Source of the DNA: Aphidius gifuensis
Taxonomy: Eukaryota > Arthropoda > Insecta > Hymenoptera > Braconidae
Direction: 5' to 3'
DNA: 64,000 nt
Assembly (NCBI RefSeq): GCF_014905175.1
Contig: NC_057793.1
Coordinates: 13,914,369 to 13,978,368, forward strand
A program made the translations under genes and the position numbers. Positions 33,901 to 43,242 of this stretch are shown piece after piece. Positions within the stretch are counted from its first letter, which is position 1. The number at the start of each line of letters is the position of its first letter. A model generated the notes under the pieces. It worked only from the letters and a program-made list of their open reading frames with translations, made no database searches and was not told the DNA's origin.

Positions 33901-35652
33901 AATAAGTCCAGAGCAACGCTGATGCTGGTTCTCGAGGTATTTCTTTGTCAATATCACTGAAGTGGCCGTGACTTTCCAGTGCATTTTTGTATTCGATGAT
34001 AAGTGATTGTATTATATCGACTTTTTGCTGATCCGTGTATAATGAACGTAAATTGACGAACAGTGGAGGCACTCCTTTGTGTAAACCTTTTTCAATCATG
34101 AGTAAAAATAAAATGAACATGACAAAATTTTATGATTAAAAAAAAAAAAATGAACTGTTTGATACCTCTTCGTAAATATTGGTCAATTAATTTCTCAAAT
34201 TTTTCACCAGAGGCATAATTCAATTGTAATCGACGTGGAGCCAAAGCACGTGGAAAAAGTTCTTCGTATCTTTGTAACATTTCAAGAGTTTCTTCAGAAC
34301 TTTCGTGTCTCTCAGCTTCCGCAAGTTTCGTATAATACGTTGTATTTTCAGGATTAATGCTTAAAAGATCTTTATAAACCTGAACAGCTTCACCATATTG
34401 ACCTAATACGAGACGTAACTTTCCTACAGCCAAGAATTTAAAAACATATACTTGAATAATAATTACTATAAAAAAAATTAATCTGAAAAAATTAATTACC
34501 GTAAGTTTCTTGGACAGTTATTTTATCGACAATTTTATCACGATAATTATCAAGATGATTTAGGGCTTGTTCATAATCTCCTGATTCTTGAATGACTAAA
34601 TTTTGGTATAATAAAAGTTCGCTCGTTTCGTAATCATAGCAAATCTGCAACATAATAATTATAATAATGTCACTTCTTCGAAAATGAGAAAATTCGATCT
34701 GTAAATGTTGATGATTTTAGCTTCCGAAATTTTTATTGAAGCTGAATATTTACCATGGGTGAATCTCTAAAAGTATCGAGTATTTTCAAAGCTGTTTCAT
34801 AGTCCTGCAAAAGATGGTATGATATGGCGAATCCAATCCACGATGCTCGTTGAGTTGGTCGAAGCATGAATAGTTGATACCTAGTGTCCTGAACAGAATT
34901 TCCAAAAATTTAATATGAACTTTTAAGGATTATTCAAGTGCAAGAACTAATAACTTTATCTTTATTTCATACTTTGTAACCGTCGAGATCTCGCATTTGT
35001 ATTTGCAACAACGAAAGATCTCTTAAAATCTGCAGATTGTCTTTGTCCCATTTAAGAGCATTACGATAGCATTTGATAGCCTCGTCGTACTTTTTATCTG
35101 ACCGCTGTAAAAGGCCATAAACATGCCAACAGACATGTGACTGTAAATCATTTCTAAGTCCACGACGAACATGATCATAAGCTTCTTCTTTTCTGCCTAA
35201 ACAATTTAACGTAAGACCTTTCATTGCTAATGTCTCACCATGATCACTGAACTTTGCATTAGATAGTATTTGCTTGGCGAATTTTAAACCGTTTTTGTAT
35301 TGTTTATGCTCATAGCATCTCTGAAAATCAATAAAAAATAATATCAATACCATTTTTTAGACATGAAAAAAGTCATTTTAACAATGTGACGTTGCAGTCT
35401 CTTGAATAATTTTTTTTTCTGCAGGTTATGTACGGTATAGATTTTTAATGGAAAAATTTTTATTTTAAGACGAATTTACGGTAAACTATTAATTTCTATG
35501 ACTGACTAGTCATAATTTTAACTAAGATTTACATAACTACAAAAAATAAGTTTTGACCAAACTTAAAAGAAATTTCATTTTGATCAATTACTCACCAAAA
35601 TCCGCTTAAACAAGGCATTTTCCTTTGGAGGCAAAGGATTACTCGATGGCAT
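24982..35652 (-). CDS. Naa15: NAA15, NatA auxiliary subunit (C-terminus not in window)
   Basis: NAA15 anchors the NatA complex to the ribosome and wraps the catalytic subunit NAA10; NatA acetylates nascent N-termini in the cytosol. Seven exons with matching GT/AG sites and phases were read: 35652-35596, 35320-34973, 34888-34754, 34644-34500, 34423-34166, 34086-33494, 25195-24982. Together they give about 583 residues. The start MPSSNPLPPKENALFKRIL is typical of the family. TPR-type helices fill the chain; recognisable blocks include GLTLNCLGRKEEAYDHVRRG, KCYRNALKWDKDNLQILRDL, INSKCAKYMLRANLIKEAEE and FHTYCMRKMTLRSYV. The exon 6 acceptor (TTGAAAAAG) is weak but is the one that keeps the frame. 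Exon 7 ends in phase 1 at a good donor (GTAAGT), so more exons must follow; the lysine-rich C-terminal third (about 280 residues in relatives) was not found on the minus strand down to position 1. No internal stop or frameshift was seen. Confidence 0.93.
25413..25796. repeat. Tandem ~180-bp repeats, AATTCTCGCGACGCGTATCGG
   Basis: Three units begin with TTAATTCTCGCG.CGCGTATCGG and carry GGAAAG.G.GGCTCTAATCGCG and AAGGAAAATTTTGATA. An inverted copy lies at 27249-27395. The word element 25797-27022 is inserted in the third unit. Confidence 0.75.
25797..27022. mobile_element. Word-iterating element with TA duplication, word CAAGCCTG
   Basis: The inverted ends are CCCAGGTAGGA, with TA directly outside each end. 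The uninterrupted target is visible in the neighbouring repeat unit (CGGCTATGGG at 25430), so the insertion is precise. The left arm (25797-26455) holds CAGGCTTG/CAAGCCTG words, including four 121-bp tandem units starting at 25924, 26045, 26166 and 26287. The centre (26460-26815) lacks the word and holds a tRNA-like module; the right arm (26815-27022) resumes the word. Confidence 0.8.
26633..26695 (+). repeat. tRNA-like module in element centre
   Basis: TGGTCGACTTGATAGAGCA (A-box-like) precedes GGATCGATCCC (B-box-like, 26676-26686). It is a sister of the module at 1286-1352, followed by a similar AT-rich body and CAAGCC arm. Confidence 0.55.
27249..27700. repeat. Inverted ~180-bp repeat unit and GAACTCGG-word block
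   Basis: 27249-27395 is the reverse complement of a 25413-type unit. 27410-27690 repeats CGAGTTCGTTCC and its inverse GGAACGAACTCGG about eight times. The ORF 27249-27443 is not a gene. Confidence 0.6.
27781..28327. mobile_element. TTAA-type MITE, GGTTGATTC ends
   Basis: It is closely related to 43957-44506. The right side is bounded by TTAA (28328-28331); the left flank is GTTA, a possible decayed TTAA. Both copies share ACATACTACTAAAG and the ATATACGGGCCCTTCGTGGC block. The ORFs at 28104-28344 recur in the sister copy and are repeat-borne. Confidence 0.75.
28520..30112. repeat. Nested foldback, TTGAGGGTCCGGATGCA ends
   Basis: The 17-bp ends are exact inverted copies. The right part (29940-30090) carries AACAATGGAGCGCGGTC and its inverse. 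A second palindrome (28814-29696) lies inside. Confidence 0.6.
28814..29696. repeat. 880-bp palindrome, GGGGCATTCCA ends
   Basis: Arms of about 400 bp pair closely, starting GGGGCATTCCA(A/G)GTCAAATC and CACCGAGTCATCGGCCTGAC. It is flanked by AT dinucleotides. No coding signal; the ORF 29516-29707 is an arm read through. Confidence 0.85.
30652..31305. repeat. Word-iterating foldback, word GGATAGCTA
   Basis: The inverted ends are TACACGGAAAAAAATTTTTA followed by GCTGCAG. Both arms (30661-30880, 31130-31290) repeat GGATAGCT/AGCTATCC words; the AT-rich centre lacks them and shows no clear tRNA-like box. Confidence 0.7.
31391..32395. repeat. 1-kb multi-hairpin palindrome
   Basis: The outer arms (GGAGCTGAAACTAGCGCCCG and its inverse) enclose several nested inverted segments. 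The block TTTCTGGGCGCGCGGTCTAT with CCACCATAAACATGGGGATC occurs four times in alternating orientation. TTGGCC(A/G)AGGGAA recurs at six sites, including a hairpin at 31886-31940. A 10-bp direct repeat TATATTCGGA (31380-31389, 32403-32412) may be the target duplication. Confidence 0.85.
32436..32942. mobile_element. TTAA-bounded MITE, GGAGGTTATACACAAATT ends
   Basis: The ends are exact inverted copies between TTAA at 32432-32435 and 32943-32946. It carries a CCATAAGAGCCAATGTTAAA phrase near 32768, linking it to the other TTAA elements. The minus-strand ORF 32419-32679 is within the element and not supported as a gene. Confidence 0.8.
32947..33493. other. Intron sequence with no further feature
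   Basis: AT-rich remainder of NAA15 intron 6 next to its donor; the plus-strand ORF 33389-33664 overlaps exon 6 and is a shadow. Confidence 0.6.
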
Positions 35653-35902
35653 TTTTATATCAAACTTCTAGCACAATTATCTAGAATTTTGAGATGAACA
35701 CTTTTCGATGACTAAAAGAAGTTAAGTTAAGAAGTTGTAACCCGGCGTAAAAAACAAAACTTAACACCTAATCAGTTTTCTTTTATCTATCTCCTTTTAT
35801 CTCCTTCCGATCACACTCCGTACAGGTAGACCAAAACCTCGTGGCCACACCAACGCCATAAAGTTCGATCTAAAGTCACGTGATATTTAAGGCCCTAAAG
35901 CG
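35653..35902 (-). promoter_or_regulatory. NAA15 5' flank
   Basis: This is the only sequence between the NAA15 start codon and a MITE at 35903, so the 5' UTR and core promoter probably lie here. Visible points are GCCACGAGG near 35840 and an E-box CACGTG at 35878-35883. No TATA box is evident at a convincing distance. Confidence 0.35.
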
Positions 35903-36066
35903 GCACCCGTATTCACAGGGCATTACAATTTAGGGCTTGTTTCATCCACCGGTGGCGCTTGTGGAGCTTTTATATGTAAAATCTATATAAAAAAAATTTT
36001 ATAAGCGCCATCAGTGGCAAAAAGAAGCCCTAAATTGTATAAAATTTGCCCTGAGAATACGGGTGC
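35903..36066. repeat. 165-bp MITE, GCACCCGTATTCACAGGGCA ends
   Basis: Inverted ends GCACCCGTATTCACAGGGC run into TTTAGGGCTT.TTTCATCC, and the centre holds GGCGCTTGTGGAGC and a mirrored AAGCGCC. It is the type copy of a family with many members in this window. Confidence 0.85.
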
Positions 36067-36075
36067 GGGATATCT

Positions 36076-36239
36076 GCACCCGTATTCACAGGGCATTACA
36101 ATTTAGGGCTTTTTTCATCCACCGGCGGCGCTTGTGGAGCTTTTATATGTAAAATCTATATAAAAAAAATTTTATAAGCGCCATCAGTGGGAAAAAAACG
36201 CCCTAAATTGTATAAAATTTGCCCTGTGAATACGGGTGC
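36076..36239. repeat. 165-bp MITE, second copy
   Basis: Same family as 35903-36066, in the same orientation, 9 bp away; a few differences such as CGGCGGCGC for CGGTGGCGC. Confidence 0.85.
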
Positions 36240-36644
36240 TGCTTTCGAGTCATGGTAGAAGTACTACAGGTATGGCAGTAGTCCATGCTTTTTTCGTCGC
36301 GTTCTGCGCAGCCTTATTTTTTCAACCAATCAAGAACGCGCCATCGAGCTGTTTTGCTTTTCTTTCTAACACGCAATCTCTATTATAAGATCCTCTCTCT
36401 CTAACATACTGTTTTGACAACTATTTTTTATATTGTTGTAAATTACGGAAGCCCGGTCCGGCCATTCCAAAATATTATACATGGTGCAGGAAGCGGGGTA
36501 AGGGGCAGTAACTTTAAGGTGGGTTTACAAAAAAGCATCTTTAATATTTTCATGTAAACACAAAATATAACCTGATGTTATTGTTTATATGTATTAAATG
36601 TCACCTGTACATTTCTAATATTATTTTTTAAAATAGACAAAATT

Positions 36645-37435
36645 AATTGATTGAATAGATAAAAATGAATAAACTAAAATCTAGAGGTCACAGGAGCTTT
36701 AATATCATTAAAATTAAGTAAGATGTACAATATAAAATAATATAGGTACTCAATGTTTTTATTATAAATAAATAATGACTTGCTGATATTTTATTTACTT
36801 ATTTAATGTTTTTTTTTTCTCTTCAGAACAATCACGATAAAACCTTAGATATTTTTGCTAATTGATTATTATAAAAGAAGAAATTGGTAGTATATTATTT
36901 CTAGTTGAACAAATGGTAATTGAATTATTTTTTTACATTCATAAAAAAACCCTATTATTTATGAAAACAATTTTTGTTTATTTTATTACAGTGTATGTTG
37001 TGGAGTTGGTATTTGGCTGATGATACATAGTTTGATATTATTGGAGAAGTTAATTTAGTCGTTGCAACAAATCATTTTAAAATTTCAGCATTTACAGTTG
37101 TTACTTTGTTGATAAGTTCATGGATAATAACTGGTCTCATAATCTAGAGGTCATAAAAATTAAGTAAGCAATATAAAAATAATATTCAAGTGTTTATCAT
37201 AAATAAATAATAACTTGCTGGTATTTTATTTACTTGTTTTCATGTTGTTTTTTTTCTCTTCAGAACAATCACGATGAAATCTTAGTTATTTTTGCTGATT
37301 AATTATTAAAAGAAGAAACTGGTAGTACATTATTTCTAGTTGAAATAATGGTAATTAAATAATCATTTTACATTAATAGAAATAACCCCATAATTCATCA
37401 AACCAATTTTTATTTATTTTATTAATTAAAGTAAC
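36645..37435. repeat. Duplicated ~300-bp segment with exon-like core
   Basis: 36680-36985 and 37139-37432 are diverged direct copies, each with AAATAATGACTTGCTG-like sequence, a TTTCTCTTCAG acceptor-like site and AACAATCACGATGAAA. An inverted third copy is at 38499-38680. Read from the acceptor, all three resemble NNHDETLDIFAD followed by a stop. Confidence 0.6.
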
Positions 37436-37517
37436 AACTCTGTAATGAAAAAAAAAACAAAAATAAATAAACGATACGTATTTATTTGAATTATATAATA
37501 AATAATAAAGTTATTAT

Positions 37518-38217
37518 TTACTCTGTATGTCCTTGAAAAACAGATAAAGAATGTAATGTATCTAATACTTCTTTTGGTTCCTTCCACTCTTCACTTAATC
37601 TAGTCAAATATCTTTTTTCTTTTTTTTTCAACTAGAAAAAAATTCAATAAACAATAAATAATTATTCATAAATAAAATCTATAAATATTCTTACCTCAAT
37701 ACAAAAAATTTCTTGGTGATGTTCTTTCCATGCTTCGAGTTCATCAATAATTTTGTAAGTCAACCTGTCATCAAGAATTGATGCTCTAAAATTATCTTCT
37801 ACAAAAAAAAAAAACCAAATAAATACTGTTTATTGTAATTATTTGATTATTTTATTTCTTTTGTTACCCCAAGTTTGTAGATCTGTCTTTTTGTAAGGTC
37901 CAAGTGAAGATCAACAAGCTTCATCGTCATCCAAACACCTCCAATTACATCACAACTATTACATGACAAATTACTATCATCCTGATACTGCAACTGTACC
38001 ATGAATGCAATTAAAAACAATACGAATAAAATAAAAAAAAATACAAATATATATTTTCAATAAATTACCTCTTTATAATAAAACAATATCTCAACATCAA
38101 GAACACCCATACAAATTTTATCAGATGACAATACGAAATATAATTTACATTCAATGTCTTTCAATTTCAATGGTAACTGGAATTTTTGAATGTGTTGTTG
38201 ACATCTTCTCAGCTTTT
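37518..38217 (-). pseudogene. Captured CEP120-like gene fragment
   Basis: Four exon-like blocks on the minus strand: about 38217-38069 (C2-like, ending ICMGVLDVEILFYYKE), 37987-37868 (IGGVWMTMKLVDLHLDLTKR), 37798-37695 (LTYKIIDELEAWKEHHQEIF) and 37631-37518 (LKKKEKRYLTRLSEEWKE, then an unrelated tail and stop). The last two join in frame and match the start of the CEP120 coiled coil, where the family has YKAALELEMWKEMQEDIF and a LAEEWKK motif. CEP120 is a centriole-elongation protein of about 1000 residues with C2 domains before that coiled coil; this keeps only the junction region. The 37868 donor and 37798 acceptor phases disagree, so the product would be frameshifted there. It lies inside a TIR transposon and is best read as captured host exons, not a working gene. 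Confidence 0.72.
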
Positions 38218-38757
38218 GAATGATAAAATTTAATAAAACAAATAATACATTTAAATTTCATTTATATTTAACAATTAAACATTGTCAATTAAAAAAATTA
38301 TCCACACTATTCTGTCTGACTGATAATCCTGATTTTGATTTGAGACTATTTATGGTATTTTTAAACAATAACAATGATAAATATCTGGATTTGAACTACT
38401 TTTTTTACTACACTGGTGTACCAGGCTACATAATTATGTGAGCTTAATGTTATAAATTATTGAACAATTTATAAATTATATTAGATATTATTATTTACCA
38501 ATTTCTTCTTTTAATAATCAATCAGCAAAAATATCCAAGGTTTCATCGTGATTGTTCTGGAGAAGAAAAAAAAACAGTAAATAAAATATCAGCAAGTCAT
38601 TATTTATTGATGATAAACATTGAATAATGAATATTATTTTATATTGCCCTACATAATTCTGTTGACCTCTAGATTTTTGTTTATTTATTTTAATTAATTT
38701 AATAAATAAATTTTATCTATATTTTATTAAATAATAACAAGAATATGAGGTTAGTTG

Positions 38758-39374
38758 CATGGTAGAAATACTACAGGTATGGCAGTGCGCAGCCTGGTTT
38801 GGCCGCTGTGAATCGACCAATCAAAAGGTCGCCTTCTTGCCACAAAAATGGAAGACTTTATGCGCGCGCGATACAAATTTGTTAAGAAAATTTTCAAGTT
38901 TTTTTTAAATTTTTCAAAAGTTATCATATTTATTCAACTAGATTTGGTATATTTTATAATGATTCACATACATCAAAAATAAAAACTAATTATTTATATT
39001 AAATAAATAAATCCAAGTATAATAAATACAACACAACCTCTATTGTTTGTGGCATAAAAAAAACAACAATAATGAAAATATTATAATTTATTTGTTAAAC
39101 TGTCTTGGTTTTTTTATTTTTTTGATTTTTTATAAACATGCTCCACATATACATTTATTTGTGTACATAGTATTTATTAGTATTTACAACAATATAAAAA
39201 ATAGTTGTCAAAACAGTATGTTAGAGAGAGAGGCTCTTATAATAGAGATTGCGTGTTAGAAAGAAAAGCAAAACAGCTCGATGGCGCGTTGTTGATTGGT
39301 TGAAAAAATAAGGCTGCGCAGAACGCGACGAAAAAAGCATGAACTACTGCCATACCTGTAGTACTTCTACCATG
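38758..39374. mobile_element. CATGGTAGAA MITE nested in the capture element
   Basis: Target duplication GTTAGTTG lies at 38750-38757 and 39375-39382. Near-identical to 9325-9907; the same family forms the outer shell, so the family inserted both before and after the capture element. Confidence 0.85.
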
Positions 39375-40023
39375 GTTAGTTGTACTGACATATAAACAAT
39401 ACCAATACATACGTTATATTTTGTGTTTACATGAAAATATTAAAGATGCTTTTTTGTAAACCTGCCTTAAAGTTACTGCCCCTTACCCCGCTTCCAGCAC
39501 CATGTATAATATTTTATAATGGCCGGACCGGGCTTCCGTAGTAAATACTAATAAATATATGTGGAGCATGTTTATAAAAAATCAAAAAAATAAAAAAACC
39601 AAGACAGTTTAACAAATAAATTATAATATTTTCATTGTTGTTGTTTTTTTTGAGGCCACAAACAATAGAGGTTGTGTTGTATTTATTATACTTGGATTCA
39701 TTTATTTAATATAAATAATTAATTTTTATTATTGATGTATGTGAATCATTATAAAATATACCAAATCTAGTTGAATAAATATGATAACTTCTGAAAAATT
39801 AAAAAAAAACTTGAAAATTTTCTTAACGAATTTGTATCGCGCGTGCATAAAGTCTTCCATTTTTGTGGCGAGAAGGCGACCTTTTGATTGGTCAATTCAC
39901 AGCGGCCAAACCAGGCTGCGCACTGCCATACCTGTAGTATTTCTACCATGCTTTCGAGTTTTACCTTGCAAGACCATTTATTACTAGAAACCCATGGTAG
40001 AAGTACTAGAACCATGCTAGAAA

Positions 40024-40931
40024 CAGTGTTGGGTAGGTATGATACCGGTGTATCATACAGCAGTATCATACACTGTATCATACAGTATGATACATCTCCA
40101 TTATCATACGCCATGTATCATACATTAAGAGCGCCTCTACATTTCACTTTTTAAACTATTTTACTGACGCCATTTTGCCTATCCGCCATTATACACCTAT
40201 TTGGCGCCCAAAAACAATATGTTAACATCCAACATAATATGTAATCTCAAGAATTTATTAATATTCATTAATAAATCAACTAACGAAAAATGATTGTGTG
40301 TATTTTACTTGAATAATCTCAAAAATTACAATAAAAAAATGAGATAATAGCCATGATATGTGGGCAAGGAGGGTTTTGACAAGTTCTAAGGAACATCATG
40401 AAATGCCAAGAAAAAAGATAGTTTCATTAGCTTGCAAAAAAAAAATAATAAATACAGTAATTATGATATTATAATCACACGGATAATCTAACATCACTCA
40501 ATATCACAAATATATTTTCCCTGTCGTTCTTCATGAGAAACGTATTATATTAATCTGGGAGACCTATTTGCCAAGTTGACCTCTTTCATCATATTAGCAT
40601 ACTTGAATATATTCCAGGCGAACTCATGAGTCAATTTTTTAAAGAAGTCATAATAATAACTGTTGAATCATTTTCTCGTATAATGTTTTAATTCTAATAA
40701 AACTTTTTATACACGTTGATGAATTTATTTATTATTTATCGTGTAATAAAAAAAAAAGTTTGACAGCTGTGTACAGTGGTGTGAGTGAGAGTTTGATAAA
40801 TCATTTAGTTCATTTTATAAAAAAAGAGGGCACTTTCAACTATCATACACTTTATGTAGTATGATACGTATCATACGTATCATACGTATGATTGTATGAT
40901 ACCCCGAAAATCGTCGAATTACCCATCACTG
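40024..40931. mobile_element. hAT-like MITE, GTATCATAC type, copy 1
   Basis: The ends are CAGTG(T/A)TGGGTA, flanked by GCTAGAAA on both sides (40016-40023, 40932-40939). Sub-terminal ATGATAC/GTATCAT words are dense. Sister copies in opposite orientation are 44540-45430 and 54905-56538. No transposase. Confidence 0.9.
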
Positions 40932-40940
40932 GCTAGAAAC

Positions 40941-41870
40941 CAGTGATGGGTTTGTAATTTACAGTGTAAATTACACGTGTAAAATACCGTTTAAATTACA
41001 GTAATTTACATGGCTTTGTATCTTACATGAGGTAACTTACATAAAGTTCACTGCGCCATCTTACAGCAAGCGTAAAACCTTGATTTCACAGTTGGTAATT
41101 CGACATTTTTTTATCTCACATCTTTTTTATCTTGTATCTCACAAAAAAAACAAGGATAAACATTTTAATAAACTATTTTTATAGGTTGATGTTTATCAAT
41201 GTTTATTATTTATAATAACGAGAAGCAAATTTTATTAATTGAATAATACGTATTATATTTATTTAATAAATATAAAAATATAACAAATAAATTTAATACA
41301 ATCAAAATTACGTTTAATTCAGGTAAATTTTCAAGTAATATTAAGATGTAATGAATATCTGTTTGTCTGATAGTTGTTCTATTAATTAATACATTTTATA
41401 CTGTTCCATATTTATACTTCATCAGAAATAATCTGAAGTATATCATAATATGGGTCGTGGTGGAAGACCTCCACATCCAGGTTGGAAAGATGGAACTTTT
41501 AAACAAATTTTTAATAAAGAAGGCAAAATATCTGGTGCATATTATACAATGTGTGAACTGTAAAACTTTGTGTACAATAACGTTAAAATAACGGTGTACA
41601 CTTTGATTGTTTATATTGACTTGAACATTTATTAATTAATAATTATTATTTATTGATAGAAAAATATTAATAGTAAATAGCAGTGAACACTATGTAAACA
41701 GTAAACACAAAGTGACAGCTTTCCTTTCATTGCCAGCTTTCTTTTCATTGTCAGTCGGTAAAAAAGAGGCTCCCAAAATGGCGTCCTATGTAAATTACAT
41801 AAGTTACATAAATTATAGTAATTTACATGTAATGTATTAAACTCAAAAATCGGCCAAAGACCCATCACTG
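40941..41870. mobile_element. hAT-like element, GTAATTTAC type
   Basis: The ends are CAGTGATGGGT, flanked by CTAGAAAC (40933-40940) and CCAGAAAC (41871-41878), one mismatch. It landed in the duplicated target of the neighbouring hAT. Sub-terminal GTAATTTACATG words recur. Inside is a remnant of a BED-type zinc finger (41450-41563). Confidence 0.85.
41450..41563 (+). pseudogene. hAT transposase BED-finger remnant
   Basis: A 37-codon frame begins MGRGGRPPHPGWKDGTFKQI and continues with an NKEGKISGA..YTMCEL pattern. It resembles the start of a BED zinc finger (Gly-Arg-Pro, Trp, then K-x-S-A-x-C), which opens many hAT transposases. Only the first Cys of the finger remains before a stop. It fits its position inside a hAT-ended element. 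Confidence 0.45.
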
Positions 41871-42065
41871 CCAGAAACAACTATGTTTAAGCGGTGTCTC
41901 CACGCTATAGAAATCTCATGCAAGTTCTTGCAGCAAGATCTTGCACGAAAAAATGGAACATGTCCCATTGGCTGCGATAGTCTTGCAAGGCTTTTTAAGG
42001 CTGATTTCCACCAAAATTCTAGTAATTATCTAGGGCCAGTTATTTCATCCATAGTTCAAAAAACC

Positions 42066-42230
42066 TGCAGTCCAATTCACAGGGCAAATTTTTTACAATT
42101 TAGGGCCTTTTTTTCCGCTAATGGCGCTTGTAAAGATTTTTTTTATATATATTTTACATACAAAAGCTTCACAAGCGCCGTGAGTGGTGAAAAAAAGCCC
42201 TAAATTGTAATGCCCTGTGAATTGGACTGC
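42066..42230. repeat. 165-bp MITE copy (GCAGTCCAATTCACAGGG ends)
   Basis: Same family as 35903-36066, in the GCAGTCCAATTCACAGGG variant. Confidence 0.85.
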
Positions 42231-42275
42231 TGCAGGCTCAACGCTCTGTAACCTTTAAATAACTAACTAAGGATT

Positions 42276-42625
42276 ATGGGGTGCGTTCCGTGGCTATCCA
42301 GTCCGTGCGAACTTCAAAATGGCGGAGTTTAGAAATCTTTTGATCATTTGTTGTGGTCGATCTGATTTCTTTTATTTAAAAACAATCTGATCAAATTTGA
42401 CATTAGCCAATTTATTTGACAGATTTGAAATAACTAAATGGAAACTTTGCCAACTTAAACCTAAAAAAAATAGTAATACTTAATATTTTAAATTTTTATA
42501 AATCTCTGGCCTTCTCTCTGGCTATAGTGATGTATCATGGTAACTTTTAACATTATTAGGATTTTCATTTTTTTCGTCGCCATTTTGAAGTTCGTACGGA
42601 CTGGATAGCCACGGAACGCACCCAT
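42276..42625. repeat. Foldback MITE, GTGCGTTCCGTGGCTATCCA ends
   Basis: About 48-bp inverted ends run from ATGGG(G)TGCGTTCCGTGG into CTTCAAAATGGCG. AT-rich interior without coding signal. Confidence 0.8.
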
Positions 42626-42777
42626 GTTTTTATAATAATAACAAACATATATATGTTTTTATCCGATAGTTAGTTAACTGAGATAGTTAATGTCGAGCCA
42701 GCAGATTTCTATAACTATGGATGAAAAAACTGGCCCCTAGTGATGATAGATCTTGCAAGCATTTCTATAGCGTGGAG

Positions 42778-43242
42778 TACGGAAGCCGGGTAGGGACATT
42801 GAGTGCTTACGTGCAATCATACGAACGCAATCAGACAAACCGAAGTTTTTTCACTCAAGAAAAAATGATAGAAATCGGCGCGCGCATGCTTAATTCGCCA
42901 TTCTATTTATTGTTATTTATAATTTCATCCTGTCAAATGTCAATAAACAATTATAAACATTGCTCCAAATCTGTTCCAATATTGATATATAAATCTATTT
43001 AATAAAAATATCGAATCTTTTAAAAATACATGACAATTATAGGGCTGGTTTTTTCGTCCACAGTTACAGTTTTTTGGTATAGTCTAACGTTTCGCTTCCC
43101 TATACTATACTATACCATGTTGACTTAACCGGTCCATAGAAAATAATAATAAACCTTGCTACAATATAGATACTAATTAATTCAATAAAAGTATTAAATA
43201 TTTATAAATACGTGTTATTTATATAAACATATATACGTTAAG
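42778..43242. other. No gene seen; MITE relics
   Basis: A GGGCTGGTTTTTTCGTCC end (relative of 20654-20848) lies at about 43040, followed by TATACTATAC words. The plus-strand ORF 42721-43002 crosses an element boundary and has no support. Confidence 0.4.

Larger units (their letters stand above)
36444..39540. mobile_element. 3.1-kb TIR element carrying captured exons
   Basis: About 135-bp inverted repeats begin TACGGAAGCCCGGTCCGGCC and are nearly identical. GTAAAT flanks each side (36438-36443, 39541-39546). Comparison with the uninterrupted shell shows the target TATTTACAACAAT. Inside are exons of a CEP120-like gene on the minus strand, three copies of an exon-like segment, and a nested CATGGTAGAA MITE. 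No transposase is recognised, so the superfamily is uncertain; the long TIRs and gene capture recall Pack-type elements. Confidence 0.8.
36251..39950. mobile_element. CATGGTAGAA element holding another transposon
   Basis: The terminal repeats are those of 9325-9907 and 38758-39374, and CTTTCGAGT occurs on both sides (36242-36250, 39951-39959), a 9-bp duplication. Without the inner element (36444-39540) the shell would be about 600 bp, as in the sister copies. Confidence 0.85.
41895..42777. repeat. Foldback, TCCACGCTATAGAAAT ends, with two insertions
   Basis: TCCACGCTATAGAAAT at the left is mirrored by ATTTCTATAGCGTGGA at the right, and TCTTGCA words recur. Inserted are a 165-bp MITE (42066-42230) and a second foldback (42276-42625). 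Confidence 0.65.

Noticed and set aside
38220..38441. Plus-strand ORF between CEP120-like blocks
   Set aside because: AT-rich, no splice or domain support; probably intron of the captured fragment.
39781..40154. Overlapping ORFs on both strands
   Set aside because: They cross the boundary of the CATGGTAGAA shell and a hAT MITE.
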